The notes beneath the pieces are model-generated. The model ran no database searches, had not been told where the DNA came from, and was given only the letters and a program-made list of their open reading frames with translations. Of a stretch of DNA of 64,000 nucleotides, positions 46,160 to 57,074 are shown one piece after another. Source of the stretch: Azospirillum soli (lineage in GTDB: Bacteria; Pseudomonadota; Alphaproteobacteria; Azospirillales; Azospirillaceae); the NCBI RefSeq assembly GCF_017876165.1, contig NZ_JAGINQ010000003.1, positions 372,001 through 436,000 on the forward strand, written 5' to 3'. Numbering within the stretch: the first letter of the stretch is position 1; every line of letters starts with the position of its first letter. Made by a program: the position numbers and the translations under genes.

Positions 46160-46936
46160 ATGTGCAGCGTGATCCTCCTGCGACGACCGGACGCAACATG
46201 GCCCCTGATCGTGGCCGCCAACCGGGACGAAATGGCCGGCCGCCCGTGGCAGCCGCCGGGGCGCCACTGGCCCGACCGGCCGAACGTGGTCGCCGGGCTG
46301 GACGAGCTGGCCGGCGGCTCGTGGATGGGCCTCAACGACGAGGGCGTGCTGGCCGCCGCGCTGAACCGTCCGGGCACGCTGGGGCCGGAGGCCGGCAAGC
46401 GCTCGCGCGGGGAACTGGTGCTGGAGGCGCTGGACCACGCCGACGCGGCCGACGCCGTGCTGGCGCTGGGGCAGCTCGACACGCGGGCCTACCGGCCCTT
46501 CAACCTCGTGGTCGCCGACAACCGCGACGCCTACGTGATCGTCCATCGCGGCACCTCCGCCCGCAACCGGCCGGAGGTGATTCCCGTGCCAGTGGGGGTG
46601 CACATGCTGACCGCCTTCGACCTGGACGACACCGAGGACCCGCGCATCGCGCAGTATCTGCCGCTGTTCCGTCACGCGACACCTCCCGATCTGGACAAGG
46701 CCACTCCCGACCGGCCGGACTGGGGCGGCTGGCCTGAACTGCTGGGGAGCCGCATCTGGGACGGCGAGCGCGGGGAGCGCGGCGCCATGAACTTCCGCCT
46801 GCCCACCGGCTTCGGCACGGTGTCGAGCGCCCTGATCGCCCTGCCGGCGGTGGAGCGGCCCGAACTGAACCCGATCTGGCATTTCGCGGGCGGCCCGCCG
46901 CACGAAGTCGGGTATGAGCCCGTGGATCTGGACTAA
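46160..46936 (+). CDS. NRDE family (TANGO2-like) protein
   Basis: 258 aa. Begins MCSVILLRRP, with Cys2 as potential N-terminal nucleophile, and contains the namesake AANRDEMAGRPWQPP; GGSWMGLNDEGVLAAALNRP and FNLVVADNRDAYVI follow. The Ntn-hydrolase-like fold is suggested; in eukaryotes TANGO2 is linked to heme/lipid handling. Bacterial role unknown. Confidence 0.88.
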   Translation: MCSVILLRRPDATWPLIVAANRDEMAGRPWQPPGRHWPDRPNVVAGLDELAGGSWMGLNDEGVLAAALNRPGTLGPEAGKRSRGELVLEALDHADAADAVLALGQLDTRAYRPFNLVVADNRDAYVIVHRGTSARNRPEVIPVPVGVHMLTAFDLDDTEDPRIAQYLPLFRHATPPDLDKATPDRPDWGGWPELLGSRIWDGERGERGAMNFRLPTGFGTVSSALIALPAVERPELNPIWHFAGGPPHEVGYEPVDLD

Positions 46937-46971
46937 ACGGCCGGTAATTTCGGAGCGACCACCCTTCAACT

Positions 46972-47306
46972 CGTCATCCCCGCGAAGGCGGGGATCCAGA
47001 AGCTCCGCGACTAAGCTCCTGTTCGGCCTGGATTCCCGCCTTCGCGCACGGCTGTCCGGGGAACGGGGTTAAGGCTTTGATGCGGCTGCCATGTTTTGGC
47101 GCGAGTCTCTGAAAACGGCACTCGTGTTTCACAGAGCCCGCCACTCCCCACCTCGTCATTCCCGCGAAGGCGGGAATCCAGTCCGTTCAAGCACTTATCC
47201 AGCAAACTTCTGGATCCCCGCCTGCGCGGGGATGACGAAGTGGGGAGGCGTGGGCTTCGAGGGCAATGTTTCACCGGACAGCCGTGCGCCTTCGCGGGAA
47301 TGACGG
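46972..47306. repeat. REP pair split by a MITE-like insertion
   Basis: The left REP CGTCATCCCCGCGAAGGCGG ending GATCCAG is intact. Its partner CTGGATTCCCGCCTTCGC is cut, then resumes as GGGAATGACG 242 bp later. Joining the two pieces gives a symmetrical REP pair. The remaining bases up to purC show nothing else apart from its presumed promoter. Confidence 0.85.
47046..47287. mobile_element. 242-bp MITE-like element, copy 1, with 8-bp target duplication
   Basis: Terminal inverted repeats GCACGGCTGTCCGG / CCGGACAGCCGTGC are perfect over 14 bp. GCCTTCGC occurs directly before and after the element as a target duplication (9 bp if the shared G is counted). The inside carries its own REP pair (47154-47181 and 47210-47237) and no open frame that could encode a transposase. 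A second copy of identical length lies 10 kb away. Confidence 0.85.
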
Positions 47307-47471
47307 TGAAAGGTCGTTTGCGGAGAGGAAAGGGTTATTGGGACAAAAGCGATAGCCTTGGAGCGCTCTCCCCCCGCTCATTGTGTTCCAAGGGCCAGCT
47401 TGCTATATCACTCGTGCATATCCCTGGACCGGCGGTCCCCGCCGGCCCACAGTTTTTTGGACGATCTCGCA

Positions 47472-48236
47472 ATGACACGACGCCGGCGCATCTACGAAGG
47501 CAAGGCGAAGGTACTCTTCGAAGGTCCGGAGCCGGGCACCCTGGTGCAGTACTTCAAGGACGACGCGACCGCCTTCAACAACCAGAAAAAGGGCATCATC
47601 ACCGGCAAGGGGGTGCTGAACAACCGCATCTCCGAGTACCTGATGAGCCGCCTGTCCGAGATCGGCGTTCCGACGCACTTCGTGCGCCGCCTGAACATGC
47701 GCGAACAGCTGGTTCGCGAGGTCGAGATCATCCCCATCGAACTGGTCGTGCGCAACGTCGCCGCCGGCTCGCTGTCCAAGCGCTTCGGCATTCCCGAGGG
47801 AACGCCGCTGCCGCGCTCGATCATCGAGTACTATTACAAGTCGGACGAGCTGAACAATCCGATGGTCACGGAGGAGCACATCACGGCCTTCGGCTGGGCG
47901 GCTCCGCAGGATCTCGACGACATGGTCGCGCTGTCCTTGCGCGTGAACGACTATCTGTCGGGCCTGTTCCTGGGCATCGGGCTGAAGCTGGTGGACTTCA
48001 AGCTGGAGTTCGGCCGGCTGTGGGAGAACGAGGAGATGCGCATCGTCCTCGCCGACGAGATCAGCCCCGACAACTGCCGCCTGTGGGACATCAAGACCAA
48101 CGAGAAGCTGGACAAGGACCGCTTCCGCCAGGATCTCGGCAAGGTCGAAGAGGCCTATCAAGAGGTTGCCCGGCGTCTCGGCATCCTGCCGGAAGGCGGG
48201 CCGGTGGACGTCAAGGGTCCCAAAACCGTCCAATAA
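47472..48236 (+). CDS. purC: Phosphoribosylaminoimidazole-succinocarboxamide synthase
   Basis: 254 aa; joins aspartate to CAIR. Starts [65 protein letters not shown] are conserved ATP and substrate blocks. Followed 28 bp later by purS. Confidence 0.96.
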   Translation: MTRRRRIYEGKAKVLFEGPEPGTLVQYFKDDATAFNNQKKGIITGKGVLNNRISEYLMSRLSEIGVPTHFVRRLNMREQLVREVEIIPIELVVRNVAAGSLSKRFGIPEGTPLPRSIIEYYYKSDELNNPMVTEEHITAFGWAAPQDLDDMVALSLRVNDYLSGLFLGIGLKLVDFKLEFGRLWENEEMRIVLADEISPDNCRLWDIKTNEKLDKDRFRQDLGKVEEAYQEVARRLGILPEGGPVDVKGPKTVQ

Positions 48237-48264
48237 GCATCACATCAAGCGAGCGGATATTCCG

Positions 48265-48507
48265 ATGAAGGCGAAGGTTCACGTCACCCTCAAGCGCGGC
48301 GTTCTCGACCCCCAGGGCAAGGCCATCGCGCACGCGCTGCACACGCTGGGCTTCGACGGCGTCGAGGACGTCCGCGCCGGCAAGGTCATCGAGCTTCAGC
48401 TCAAGAGCACCGACGAAGCCGCCGCCCGCAAGGAGGTGGAGGCCATGTGCACCAAGCTGCTCGCCAACACCGTGATCGAGGACTACGCGATCGAGCTGGT
48501 GGCGTAA
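48265..48507 (+). CDS. purS: Phosphoribosylformylglycinamidine synthase, PurS subunit
   Basis: 80 aa. Bridges PurQ and PurL in the three-part FGAM synthase. MKAKVHVTLKRGVLDPQGKA and LHTLGFDGVEDVRAGKVIEL are diagnostic. Its partner genes purQ-purL lie about 5 kb downstream rather than adjacent. Confidence 0.95.
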   Translation: MKAKVHVTLKRGVLDPQGKAIAHALHTLGFDGVEDVRAGKVIELQLKSTDEAAARKEVEAMCTKLLANTVIEDYAIELVA

Positions 48508-48551
48508 GACGCCACGGGTTCAACTCCGCTGGCAACTCTGCTAGTCGCGAA

Positions 48552-48588
48552 TTGGGGGATGTGCCAAGCTGGCGCATCCCCCATTTTC
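48552..48588 (+). terminator. purCS terminator
   Basis: GGGGGATG-TGCC / GGCG-CATCCCCC hairpin followed by ATTTTCGTT. A short direct repeat ATTTTCGTTGGG follows. Confidence 0.8.
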
Positions 48589-48613
48589 GTTGGGCCCCTA
48601 TTTTCGTTGGGTC

Positions 48614-49231
48614 ATGTCCGTCGAACACCTCACCACCCTCGACCCCATCTTCGCCGAGTCCCTGCGCGTCGGCGGGCCGCTGATCCGTGACTTCACCCGT
48701 CCCGGCGGCTTTCCCGGCCTGCTGCGCATCGTCATGGAGCAGCAGCTTTCCACCAAGGTCGCCGTCGCCCTGTGGGAAAAGCTGCAAGCGATGGTCGGGA
48801 CGGTGACCCCCGACAGCATCCTCGCCCTGTCCGAAGACGACCTCCGCGCCTGCGGCTTCTCCCGGCAGAAGATCGGCTACGCGCGCGGCCTCGCCGATGC
48901 CGTCGCCAGCGGCCGGATCGACATCGACGCCGTCCACCGCATGGACGACGAGGAGGCCATCGCCGCGCTGGTCGAGTTGAAGGGCATCGGGCGCTGGACC
49001 GCCGAGATCTATCTGATGACCGCGCTCGACCGGCCGGACATCTGGCCGGTGGGCGACCTCGCCATTCAACTGGGCGTCCAACGCCTGAAAGGCTGGGCGG
49101 AGAAACCGACCCAGGCCCAGCTCATGGCCGTCGCCGAACCCTGGCGCCCGCACCGCAGCCTCGCCGCCAAGCTGGTGTGGCACCATTACGTCGCCCTTCA
49201 GGACCAAGCCGCGAAGAAGAAGAAAGCATGA
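48614..49231 (+). CDS. DNA-3-methyladenine glycosylase II (AlkA-like HhH-GPD)
   Basis: 205 aa; removes alkylated purines. RIVMEQQLSTKVAVALWEKL, then LVELKGIGRWTAEIYLMTAL (helix-hairpin-helix) and PVGDLAIQLG with the catalytic Asp. It lacks AlkA's N-terminal domain. The ATG at MSVEHL follows the purCS terminator. The stop overlaps the next gene's start (ATGA). Confidence 0.9.
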   Translation: MSVEHLTTLDPIFAESLRVGGPLIRDFTRPGGFPGLLRIVMEQQLSTKVAVALWEKLQAMVGTVTPDSILALSEDDLRACGFSRQKIGYARGLADAVASGRIDIDAVHRMDDEEAIAALVELKGIGRWTAEIYLMTALDRPDIWPVGDLAIQLGVQRLKGWAEKPTQAQLMAVAEPWRPHRSLAAKLVWHHYVALQDQAAKKKKA

Positions 49232-49914
49232 CCGAAACCACCATCCGCACCGTGCTCGTGGGCAAGGCCGCTCCCTTCGGCCCGCCGGGGCGGACCAGCG
49301 CCATCGCCAAGACCCCCGTGGACGGCCCCCGCAAGGTCGGTCCGGAAGGCTTCCTTGAGGACGAGCAGGCCGACCGCCGCGTGCATGGCGGGCCGGAAAA
49401 GGCGATCCACCACTACCCGCTCGACCACCACCCGGCGTGGCGGGACGATCTGGGCGGCGACGTGCCTTTCCTCGGCCAACCCGGCGCCTTCGGCGAGAAC
49501 CTGTCCACGCTTGGCCTGACCGAGGCGGACGTCTGCGTCGGCGACGTGTTCCGGGCCGGCAGCGCCGTGTTGCAGGTGACCCAGGGCCGCCAGCCCTGCT
49601 GGAAGCTGAACCACCGCTTCGGCGTACCGGACATGGCCAAGCGCGTCCAGACCACCGGGCGCACCGGCTGGTACTATCGCGTTCTGGAACCCGGCGAGAT
49701 CGGCGCGGGCGATACGCTGTCCCTCATTGAGCGCCCCCATTCGGACTGGTCGCTCACCCGCCTGCTGCACGTCCTCTACGTGGACACGCTGAACCGCGAG
49801 GCTCTGGCGCAGATGGCCGCCCTGCCCGTCCTGGCGCAGGCGTGGCGCACGCTCGCCGAACGCCGCCTGGAACGCGGCGCCGTCGAGGACTGGAACGGGC
49901 GCCTGAAGGGATAA
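49228..49914 (+). CDS. MOSC-domain protein, YiiM-like
   Basis: 228 aa. VHGGPEKAIHHYPLDHHPAW and GENLSTLGLTEADVCVGDVF are MOSC hallmarks; the sulfur/Moco-binding Cys is in QGRQPCWKLNHRF. YiiM-type proteins with molybdenum cofactor reduce N-hydroxylated bases such as 6-hydroxylaminopurine. Pairing with a base-excision glycosylase through an ATGA overlap suggests a shared role against damaged bases; that link is inferred. Confidence 0.87.
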   Translation: MTETTIRTVLVGKAAPFGPPGRTSAIAKTPVDGPRKVGPEGFLEDEQADRRVHGGPEKAIHHYPLDHHPAWRDDLGGDVPFLGQPGAFGENLSTLGLTEADVCVGDVFRAGSAVLQVTQGRQPCWKLNHRFGVPDMAKRVQTTGRTGWYYRVLEPGEIGAGDTLSLIERPHSDWSLTRLLHVLYVDTLNREALAQMAALPVLAQAWRTLAERRLERGAVEDWNGRLKG

Positions 49915-49923
49915 GCGGATCCC

Positions 49924-51099
49924 TCAGCGCGGGCACACCCACCGGAGCGCGGCCGCCGCCACGAGCGCGACGGCCCCCAGTCCGGCGGACAGCCACAGGG
50001 CGGACGCCTCGCCGAACCGCTCGATGATGACCGCGTAGGCCAGCGGCGCCAGCGCGGACGCGTAAAAGCTCGGCGTCACCAGACGGCCGACCGTGCCGCC
50101 GTAGTTCCGGGGATCGAACAGCACCAGCGGCAGCGTGCCGCGCACGATGGTCAGCAGCCCATTGCCCGCCCCGAACAGCAGGGCGAAGAGAAGCCCCGCG
50201 ACAATCGCCTCGCCGCTCGCCAGCCCGATCAGGAAGCTTGGCGCCAGCAGGCCGGCGGCGAGCAGGGCGAGGGCGGTTGGGTGCAGCCGCCCGCCGAACA
50301 GCACCTCGCACAGGCGGGCGGCGGACTGGCCGACGCCGCGCAGGCCGGCGATCCACACGGCGGCGGTCTGCGCCGCGCCCAGCCCGGCGAGAATGCCGAT
50401 CATGTGCGCCGACATGCCGGAATTCAGCGCCCCGGTCGCCGCGACGATCAGCGCGTAGAGGATCGGCAGCGCCCTTTGCCCGCGCGGCGCCTCACCCCCG
50501 CCATCCACTGGCTTGACCTCCGGGGAGGGGGGACGCTCGTACCGCTCGGCGGGAATGGCGGCGTGCAACGGAAGGGTCATCAGGGCGAAGACCGCGTAGC
50601 CGCACAGCGCGCCGCGCCAGCCGAACGCCTCGATCAGGGCCTGCCCGACCGGCCACAGCGTCGTGGAGGCGAGCCCGCCCAGCAGCGTGATCTGCGAGAT
50701 CGGCTTGCGCGCCTGCGGCCCGCCGAGCCGCGCCAGCGCCGCGAAGGCCGCGTCGTACAGCGTCATCCGCATGGCGAGGCCCAGCACGACCCACGCCGCG
50801 TAATAGCCGACGATCTCCTGTGACGCCGCCAGCCCCAGGCACCCGGCGGCCGACAGCAGCGATCCGATCACCATGACCGGCCGCCCGCCCCAGCGGTCGA
50901 TGCCCCGCCCGATCGCGGAGGAGGTCGCCCCCATCACCAGCAGCGCCACCGTGAAGCCGCCATAGGCGGCGGCGAGGCTCAGCCCCAGATCGGCCGCCAT
51001 GACGTTGCCGAAGATGGCGATCAGGTAATAGGAAATCCCCCAGCACACGAGCTGCGACAGGCCCAGGAGCAGGACCAGCTTTCGCGTGATGTGCGTCAT
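49924..51099 (-). CDS. Major facilitator superfamily transporter
   Basis: 391 aa, about twelve helices. The motif A loop after helix 2 reads GRGIDRWGGRPVMV. The central loop ERPPSPEVKPVDGGG separates the two halves. The ATG at MTHITRKLVLLLG is favoured because the frame upstream crosses the divergent regulator promoter. Substrate unknown; probably controlled by the divergent LysR. Confidence 0.85.
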   Translation of the reverse strand: MTHITRKLVLLLGLSQLVCWGISYYLIAIFGNVMAADLGLSLAAAYGGFTVALLVMGATSSAIGRGIDRWGGRPVMVIGSLLSAAGCLGLAASQEIVGYYAAWVVLGLAMRMTLYDAAFAALARLGGPQARKPISQITLLGGLASTTLWPVGQALIEAFGWRGALCGYAVFALMTLPLHAAIPAERYERPPSPEVKPVDGGGEAPRGQRALPILYALIVAATGALNSGMSAHMIGILAGLGAAQTAAVWIAGLRGVGQSAARLCEVLFGGRLHPTALALLAAGLLAPSFLIGLASGEAIVAGLLFALLFGAGNGLLTIVRGTLPLVLFDPRNYGGTVGRLVTPSFYASALAPLAYAVIIERFGEASALWLSAGLGAVALVAAAALRWVCPR

Positions 51100-51178
51100 G
51101 CGTCGATTCCCCAGGCGTTGTTCCGGCAACCATAGGGGGCGGCCCGGCGGCGGCAAAACGAGTTGTCTTCCTCCGTCT

Positions 51179-51195
51179 GTTGAGAAAAACTCAAC
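51179..51195. promoter_or_regulatory. LysR-type dyad before the regulator start
   Basis: GTTGAG-AAAAA-CTCAAC, a perfect 6-bp inverted repeat two bases upstream of the regulator ATG and 80 bp from the MFS start; fits the T-N11-A rule and would give autorepression. Confidence 0.5.
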
Positions 51196-51196
51196 T

Positions 51197-52081
51197 ATGT
51201 CCTCGCGCCTTCCACCGCTGAACGCCCTGCGGGCCTTCGTCGCCGCTGCCCGCCATTCCAGCTTCCGCCTCGCCGCGGAGGAGCTGCACGTCACGCCCGG
51301 CGCGGTCAGCCGGCAAATCCGCGCGCTGGAAGACTTCCTCGGCCTCGCCCTCTTCGACCGGCGCCAGCGGCGGGTGCGGCTGACCGACGTGGGTGCCCGC
51401 TACTTCACGCGCATGGCCGACCTGTTCGCGGAAATCCAGAACGCCACCGACAGCCTGACGGAGGGAAGCGGCCGGCGGACCGTCCATCTGGACTGCATCC
51501 CCACCTTCGCCATGCACTGGCTGCTGCCCCGCCTGCCCCTGTTCCAGCGCAGCGCGCCGGAGCTTGAGGTGTCGCTGTTCACCGCTCCGGACGCCATCGA
51601 CCTGACGCGGCGCTTTGATTACGCGATCCGGCGCGACCCCGCCCATTTCGCCGGGCTGAAGCCCCTTCCCCTGATGCCGGAACACTGCGCCCCGGTGTGC
51701 AGCCCGTCCCTGCTGGAGTCGGCGTCCCTGCGCGAACCGGCCGATCTGTACGACCAGACCATCATCACCATCCGCGTCCGCCCCGACCTGTGGTCGACCT
51801 GGTGCACCGCCGAGGGTTTGGAGCTCCAAGGCTTCCGGAACCGGATGGAGGTGGACCACACCTACTTCGCCATCCAGGCGGCGGAGGACGGCCTGGGCGT
51901 CGCCGTCGTCCCGCTGCTGTTCGTCGAACGCCAGCTCGCCACCGGCCGTCTTGCGAAGCCGCTCGGCCCCCGCAGCGTGGTGTCCGGCCATTACTACCTG
52001 CTGGAAAGCCGCCAGCGCGGGCGCACCGAGGCGCCGCGATTCCGCGACTGGCTGATCGAACAGGCCTCCACCACCGACTGA
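51197..52081 (+). CDS. LysR-family transcriptional regulator (GcvA-like)
   Basis: 294 aa. HTH: LPPLNALRAFVAAARHSSFR and TPGAVSRQIRALEDFLGLAL, as in GcvA/AmpR subgroup proteins. The effector domain has FTAPDAIDLTRRFDYAIRRD. Divergent from the MFS gene, its likely target. Confidence 0.88.
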   Translation: MSSRLPPLNALRAFVAAARHSSFRLAAEELHVTPGAVSRQIRALEDFLGLALFDRRQRRVRLTDVGARYFTRMADLFAEIQNATDSLTEGSGRRTVHLDCIPTFAMHWLLPRLPLFQRSAPELEVSLFTAPDAIDLTRRFDYAIRRDPAHFAGLKPLPLMPEHCAPVCSPSLLESASLREPADLYDQTIITIRVRPDLWSTWCTAEGLELQGFRNRMEVDHTYFAIQAAEDGLGVAVVPLLFVERQLATGRLAKPLGPRSVVSGHYYLLESRQRGRTEAPRFRDWLIEQASTTD

Positions 52082-52213
52082 CGGCACCACTGGCATACCC
52101 TTTGCAGCCGAACGGACAGGCCCAAACCCGGCCTGCCCGCCCTTTGCGCTGCGCGCGTCCCATTGTCCGCGCAGCTTGCTTTCAAAAAAGGCGATTCAAA
52201 GCTTGCACAAGTT

Positions 52214-52268
52214 TGCCTAATCCATTATCAGTCTGCCTGATTTTTAGGCAATTGCTGAAGGTTTAGGC
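52214..52268 (+). promoter_or_regulatory. Spaced TGCCT half-sites upstream of amt
   Basis: TGCCT at 52214 and 52234 face AGGCA at 52246 and TTAGGC at 52263. The central pair forms TGCCT-N7-AGGCA, and like sites are 19-20 bp apart. The cluster ends at the amt start codon. It looks like a regulator binding region; the protein is unknown. Confidence 0.45.
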
Positions 52269-52271
52269 GAA

Positions 52272-53501
52272 ATGGGCGCTGCGAAGACCGGCGGTGACGT
52301 CTTCTTTGTCCTCATCGGCGCCGTGATGGTGCTGGCCATGCACTGCGGCTTCGCGCTGCTGGAAGTCGGGACGGTCCGGGAGAAGAATCAGGTGAACGCG
52401 CTGGTGAAGATCCTCTCGGACTTCGCCATGTCGACCATCGCCTATTTCTTCGTGGGCTATTCGGTGGCCTACGGCGTGGACTTCTTCGCCGACGCCAAGA
52501 CGCTGGTCGGCAAGGGCGCTGAAGGCTTCGCGGCCTACGGCTACGACCTCGTGAAGTTCTTCTTTCTGGCGACCTTCGCCGCCGCCGTGCCGGCCATCGT
52601 GTCCGGCGGCATCGCCGAGCGCGCCCGGTTCTGGCCGCAGGCCTGCGCCACGCTGCTTCTGATCGCCCTCTTCTACCCGGCGCTGGAAGGCATGGTGTGG
52701 GGCACGCGGCTGGGCCTTCAGGACTGGATGACCGCCACCTTCGGCGCGCCCTTCCATGACTTCGCCGGCTCCGTCGTCGTGCACGCCTTCGGCGGCTGGG
52801 TGGCGCTGGGCGCCGTTCTGTTGCTGGGCAACCGGCGCGGCCGCTACCGGGCCAACGGCTCGCTGGTCGCCATCCCGCCGTCGAACATCCCCTTCCTGGC
52901 GCTGGGCGCCTGGGTGCTGGCGGTGGGCTGGTTCGGCTTCAACGTCATGAGCGCGCAGTCGCTGGAGGGCGTGTCGGGCCTTGTCGCCATCAACTCCCTG
53001 ATGGCCATGGTCGGCGGCATCGTCACCTCGCTGGTGATCAGCCGCAACGATCCGGGCTTCGTGCACAACGGCGCGCTGGCCGGTCTGGTCGCGGTCTGCG
53101 CCGGTTCGGACGTGATGCACCCGCTGGGCGCGCTGGTCACCGGCGGCCTCGCCGGCCTGCTGTTCGTCTGGGCCTTCAACAAGTGCCAGATCGACTGGAA
53201 GATCGACGACGTGCTGGGCGTCTGGCCGCTGCACGGCCTGTGCGGCCTGACCGGCGGCCTGCTGGCCGGCGTGTTCGGGCAGGAGCCGCTGGGCGGCCTC
53301 GGCGGCGTGTCCATGGCGGCGCAGGCGGTCGGCACGCTGGGCGGCGCGGCCTTCGGCCTGCTCTCCGGCCTTGTCGTTTACGGCGCCCTGAAGAAGACCG
53401 TCGGCATCCGCCTGGACGCCGAGGAGGAGCATCGCGGCGCCGACCTCGCCCTGCACCAGATCAGCGCCTACCCGGAAGCGGACGCTCCGGCGCTCCGATA
53501 A
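52272..53501 (+). CDS. amt: Ammonium transporter, Amt family
   Basis: 409 aa, eleven helices. Pore residues: FHDFAGSVVVHAFGG (Asp and first twin His), WPLHGLCGLTGG (second twin His); Phe gate region in FVGYSVAYG. The C-terminal tail GIRLDAEEEHRGADLALHQI is the regulatory tail contacted by GlnK/GlnZ. No glnK-like gene is adjacent, unlike amtB-glnK operons, so this is probably a secondary Amt. Confidence 0.93.
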   Translation: MGAAKTGGDVFFVLIGAVMVLAMHCGFALLEVGTVREKNQVNALVKILSDFAMSTIAYFFVGYSVAYGVDFFADAKTLVGKGAEGFAAYGYDLVKFFFLATFAAAVPAIVSGGIAERARFWPQACATLLLIALFYPALEGMVWGTRLGLQDWMTATFGAPFHDFAGSVVVHAFGGWVALGAVLLLGNRRGRYRANGSLVAIPPSNIPFLALGAWVLAVGWFGFNVMSAQSLEGVSGLVAINSLMAMVGGIVTSLVISRNDPGFVHNGALAGLVAVCAGSDVMHPLGALVTGGLAGLLFVWAFNKCQIDWKIDDVLGVWPLHGLCGLTGGLLAGVFGQEPLGGLGGVSMAAQAVGTLGGAAFGLLSGLVVYGALKKTVGIRLDAEEEHRGADLALHQISAYPEADAPALR

Positions 53502-53600
53502 GGGCCGAAGAGGCCCGCAATCCCTTGCTTTGCCGGGGCCGGGCCATTAGTGTCCGGCCTCGAACCGATTCCCGTCACGACGCCGGATTTTCCACGCCCC

Positions 53601-54286
53601 ATGAAGGCCGCCGTCATCGTTTTCCCCGGCTCCAACCGCGAACGCGACGCCGTCGCCGCGCTGGAGGCCGCCAGCGGAACCAAGCCGCATCTGGTCTGGC
53701 ACCGCGACACCGAACTGCCCAAGGTCGATCTGATCCTCGTGCCGGGCGGCTTCTCCTATGGCGATTACCTGCGCTCCGGCGCCATGGCGGCGCATTCGCC
53801 GATCATGCGCGAGGTGAAGGCGCGGGCCGATCAAGGCGTTCGGGTGCTCGGCATCTGTAACGGCTTCCAGATCATCACGGAGGCGGGGCTGCTGCCCGGC
53901 GCCCTGATGCGGAACGCCGCGCTGAAGTTCGTGTGCCGCACCGTGCATCTGCGGGTGGAGAACACCGACAGCCCCTTCACGGCCAAGTACCGCAAGGGGC
54001 AGATCGTCCGCTATCCGGTGGCGCACGGCGACGGCAACTACTGGGCCGACGCTGAGTCGGTGAAGCGCCTGGACGGTGAAGGCCAGATTGCCTTCCGCTA
54101 CGTCAGCGACGACGGCCGCGACGACCCGCTGTGGAACCCGAACGGGTCGGCGGGCAACATCGCCGGCATCTTCAACGCGAAAAAGAACGTGCTCGGCCTG
54201 ATGCCGCACCCGGAAGACGCGGTGTCCGCCTTCCACGGCAACACCGACGGCAAGCCCATGTTCGACGGTCTGGTGGAGGCCTTGTC

Positions 54287-54290
<4 letters not shown>
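53601..54290 (+). CDS. purQ: Phosphoribosylformylglycinamidine synthase, PurQ glutaminase subunit
   Basis: 229-aa class I amidotransferase that feeds ammonia to PurL. Begins [17 protein letters not shown]; nucleophile Cys in [10 protein letters not shown]; catalytic His/Glu in LMPHPEDAV. The stop overlaps the purL GTG (GTGA). Confidence 0.96.
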
Positions 54291-56500
<2,210 letters not shown>

Positions 56501-56510
56501 AGTGCTGCGG

Positions 56511-56609
56511 TGGGCCCCCATCCCAACCTTCCCCCACCTGACGGCGGGGGAAGGAGCTTTAGTCCCCTCCCCCGTGCGCAGCATGGGGGAGGGTTAGGGT
56601 GGGGGCCCA
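56511..56609. repeat. 99-bp palindromic repeat after purL
   Basis: Ends are imperfect inverted copies, TGGGCCCCCATCCCAACC and, opposite strand, TGGGCCCCCACCCTAACC, with two inner CCCCC/GGGGG hairpins. The wording (CCCATCC-AACC-CCCCC) resembles the element in coxB. Confidence 0.75.
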
Positions 56610-56637
56610 ACGAAACGGCTTTCCTTCTTGGTTGACG

Positions 56638-56678
56638 AAAAAAGGGCCGGGCGGCTGATGGTCGCCCGGCCTTTTTTA
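56638..56678 (+). terminator. Strong intrinsic terminator after purL
   Basis: AAAAAAGGGCCGGGCG, loop, CGCCCGGCCTTTTTT: GC-rich stem flanked by A and T runs. Confidence 0.9.
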
Positions 56679-56704
56679 TTTCGGGGATTTGAAGGGTTCC
56701 TGAA

Positions 56705-56980
56705 ATGAACAAAAAGCGCTTCGGGCTTTATGTGGCGTTGGCAACGGGACTTGCCGCGTTACTCCTGTCCGTTCCGACAGCGCTCCTCATTTCATGGCTT
56801 CTTTTTCATGGCCCCAACCGTTGGGCAGCCATCATTCCATGGCTCCCTATCTTGGGTGCAGGCTTTTTGATGAAGGCCTTTCTGGACAAGGGGCGCTGGG
56901 TTCTGGCCTGTCTCGTATGGCTCTTCCCAATCGCCTTATCCATCAAGGCATTTTATGATTTCCTCCAGTCCCCTCTCTGA
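56705..56980 (+). CDS. Small membrane protein, unknown function
   Basis: 91 aa with three hydrophobic helices (YVALATGLAALLLSVPTALL; AAIIPWLPILGAGFLMKAF; VLACLVWLFPIALSIKAFY). The codon use is distinctly less GC-rich than its neighbours, suggesting foreign origin. GAAGGGTTCCTGAA precedes the ATG. Confidence 0.6.
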   Translation: MNKKRFGLYVALATGLAALLLSVPTALLISWLLFHGPNRWAAIIPWLPILGAGFLMKAFLDKGRWVLACLVWLFPIALSIKAFYDFLQSPL

Positions 56981-57074
56981 GCCACCTGCGCTCAATTCAA
57001 AGCCATTGCGTGAATCCCCTCTCCGTTCTGGAGGGCTTTGGAATACAATCTTTCATCGTCATTCCCGCGAAGGC

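Noticed and set aside
46972..47306. CRISPR array
   Set aside because: The repeats are inverted REP hairpins of two orientations with irregular spacing and no cas genes.
47096..48268. 390-codon frame crossing the MITE copy and purC
   Set aside because: Runs through repeats and is out of frame with the unmistakable PurC.
52190..52225. Sigma-54 promoter for amt (CTTGCACAAGTTTGC)
   Set aside because: The -24 GG is missing and the spacing to TTGC is one base short.
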